Made by a program: the position numbers and the translations under genes | The notes under the pieces: generated by a model | Database searches by the model: none | Seen by the model: the letters and a program-made list of their open reading frames with translations, nothing else | What the model was told of the DNA's origin: nothing | Part shown: piece by piece, positions 5,717 to 6,527 of the stretch | Position numbering within the stretch: position 1 is the stretch's first letter | How the letters are laid out: every line of letters begins with the position of its first letter | NCBI GenBank assembly: GCA_005883295.1 | Contig: VAWV01000223.1 | Span: forward strand, 1 to 6,527 | Reading direction: 5' to 3' | DNA from: Actinomycetota bacterium | GTDB taxonomy: Bacteria; Actinomycetota; Thermoleophilia; Solirubrobacterales; Thermoleophilaceae | Length of the DNA stretch: 6,527 nucleotides

Positions 5717-6527
5717 CTTGGGCGAGCGCCAGGGCTCGCCGAGGCGGCGCTCGAGCTCGTCCCCGAGCTCTTCGATCGCGATGCGCGTCTGATCGAGCGA
5801 GTCGCGGTCGCGGAGCGTGACGGTCCGGTCCTCGAGCGTCTGGTGGTCGACGGTCACGCCCCAGGGCGTCCCGATCTCGTCCTGGCGCCGGTAGCGCTTG
5901 CCGATCGATCCGCCCGAGTCGTACTCGGCCGGCATCCGGACGCGGAGGTCCTCATAGATCTCGCGGGCGATCTCGGGCTGGCCGTCCTTGTTCACGAGGG
6001 GGAGCACCGCGACCTTGACCGGGGCCAGCCTGGGATGGAGGCGCAGCAGCACCCGCTCGCGTCCCTCGACCACCTCCTCGTCGTAGGCGTCGACCAGGAA
6101 GGCGAGCAGGGCGCGGTCGGCTCCTGCCGACGGCTCGATCACGTGTGGCACGTAGCGCTCGCCCGTGGCGGTGTCGACGTACTCGAGCTTCTCGCCCGAG
6201 AACTTCATGTGCTGGGTGAGGTCGAAGTCGCCGCGGTTGGCGATGCCCTCGAGCTCGGACCAGCCCATGGGGAAGAGGTACTCGACGTCGGAGGTGGCGC
6301 TCGAATAGTGCGAGAGCTCGTCGGGGCCGTGCTTGCGAAGGTGGAGGCGGTCCGGCCGGATGCCGAGGTCGGTGTACCAGCGCATGCGGTCGTCCATCCA
6401 GCGCCGGTGGCACTCCTCGGCCTCGGCCGGCGGCACGAAGTACTCGATCTCCATCTGCTCGAACTCGTAGGTGCGGAAGATGAAGCTCTGAGTGGTGATC
6501 TCGTTGCGGAACGCCTTGCCGATCTGA
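5705..6527 (-). CDS. glyQS: Glycyl-tRNA synthetase (dimeric class II), 5'-truncated
   Basis: The enzyme charges tRNA-Gly with glycine using ATP. The frame stays open to the right edge of the window, so roughly the first 180 residues, including motif 1, are missing; 273 are present. The first complete codons read QIGKAFRNEITTQSFIFRTYEFEQMEIEYFV, i.e. class II motif 2 with its FRNE and the GlyRS-type R-x-x-EFEQ-ME segment. Next come MGWSELEGIANRGDFDLTQH and motif 3, EPSAGADRALLAFL (GADR codons 6113-6124). The C-terminal anticodon-binding domain begins near LAPVKVAVLPLVNKDG and includes DSGGSIGKRYRRQDEIGTPWGVTVD. This is the single-chain bacterial/eukaryotic-type GlyRS, not the alpha-beta tetramer. 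It ends in TGA at 5705-5707, inside the tail of the convergent DCC gene. ATG 6454 is an internal Met, not the start. Confidence 0.97.
   Translation of the reverse strand, partial: QIGKAFRNEITTQSFIFRTYEFEQMEIEYFVPPAEAEECHRRWMDDRMRWYTDLGIRPDRLHLRKHGPDELSHYSSATSDVEYLFPMGWSELEGIANRGDFDLTQHMKFSGEKLEYVDTATGERYVPHVIEPSAGADRALLAFLVDAYDEEVVEGRERVLLRLHPRLAPVKVAVLPLVNKDGQPEIAREIYEDLRVRMPAEYDSGGSIGKRYRRQDEIGTPWGVTVDHQTLEDRTVTLRDRDSLDQTRIAIEELGDELERRLGEPWRSPKLNG

Overview
The window is a densely packed, very GC-rich stretch of chromosome. Codon usage strongly favours G/C in third positions, several starts are GTG, and some genes look leaderless. This suggests a high-GC actinobacterium. A lineage such as Thermoleophilia/Solirubrobacterales would fit the gene styles, but that is an inference from composition and protein flavour, not a demonstrated placement. 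No tRNA, rRNA, insertion sequence, CRISPR array or phage gene is visible.

Layout, left to right. (1) Positions 1-1329 hold the 3' two thirds of an ATP-dependent Lon protease gene, cut by the window edge. (2) Positions 1436-1906 hold a small basic one-pass membrane protein of unknown function with its own promoter and RBS, closed by a strong intrinsic terminator (1926-1955). (3) Positions 1907-2095 are non-coding, with an inverted repeat, a possible 17-codon leader ORF and an operator-like palindrome overlapping the start of a TetR-family regulator gene (2096-2725). (4) Convergent to it is an alpha/beta hydrolase (2751-3530, minus strand), whose start codon lies 3 bases from that of a divergent PPOX-like split-barrel flavoprotein gene (3534-3938). 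(5) A 430-residue protein is encoded on the minus strand (3947-5239); it joins an R2/ferritin-like diiron domain to a C-terminal SCP2-type lipid-binding domain. (6) Across a 72-bp divergent promoter lies a DCC-family (DUF393) thioredoxin-like CxxC protein (5312-5716). (7) The 3' 60% or so of a glycyl-tRNA synthetase gene (5705-6527, minus strand) ends the window; its stop region overlaps that of the DCC gene.

The most interesting signal is regulatory. A near-palindrome in front of the TetR gene (2064-2087) recurs, with 15 of 17 core bases identical, in the 72-bp divergent promoter between the diiron-SCP2 gene and the DCC gene (5267-5290). This suggests that one TetR-type repressor controls itself and a distant divergent pair encoding a putative lipid-oxidising diiron enzyme and a dithiol redox protein. 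The hydrolase and flavoprotein genes lie between the two sites and may belong to the same pathway, but no copy of the motif was seen at their start. Lon, the small membrane protein and GlyRS look like unrelated housekeeping flanks.
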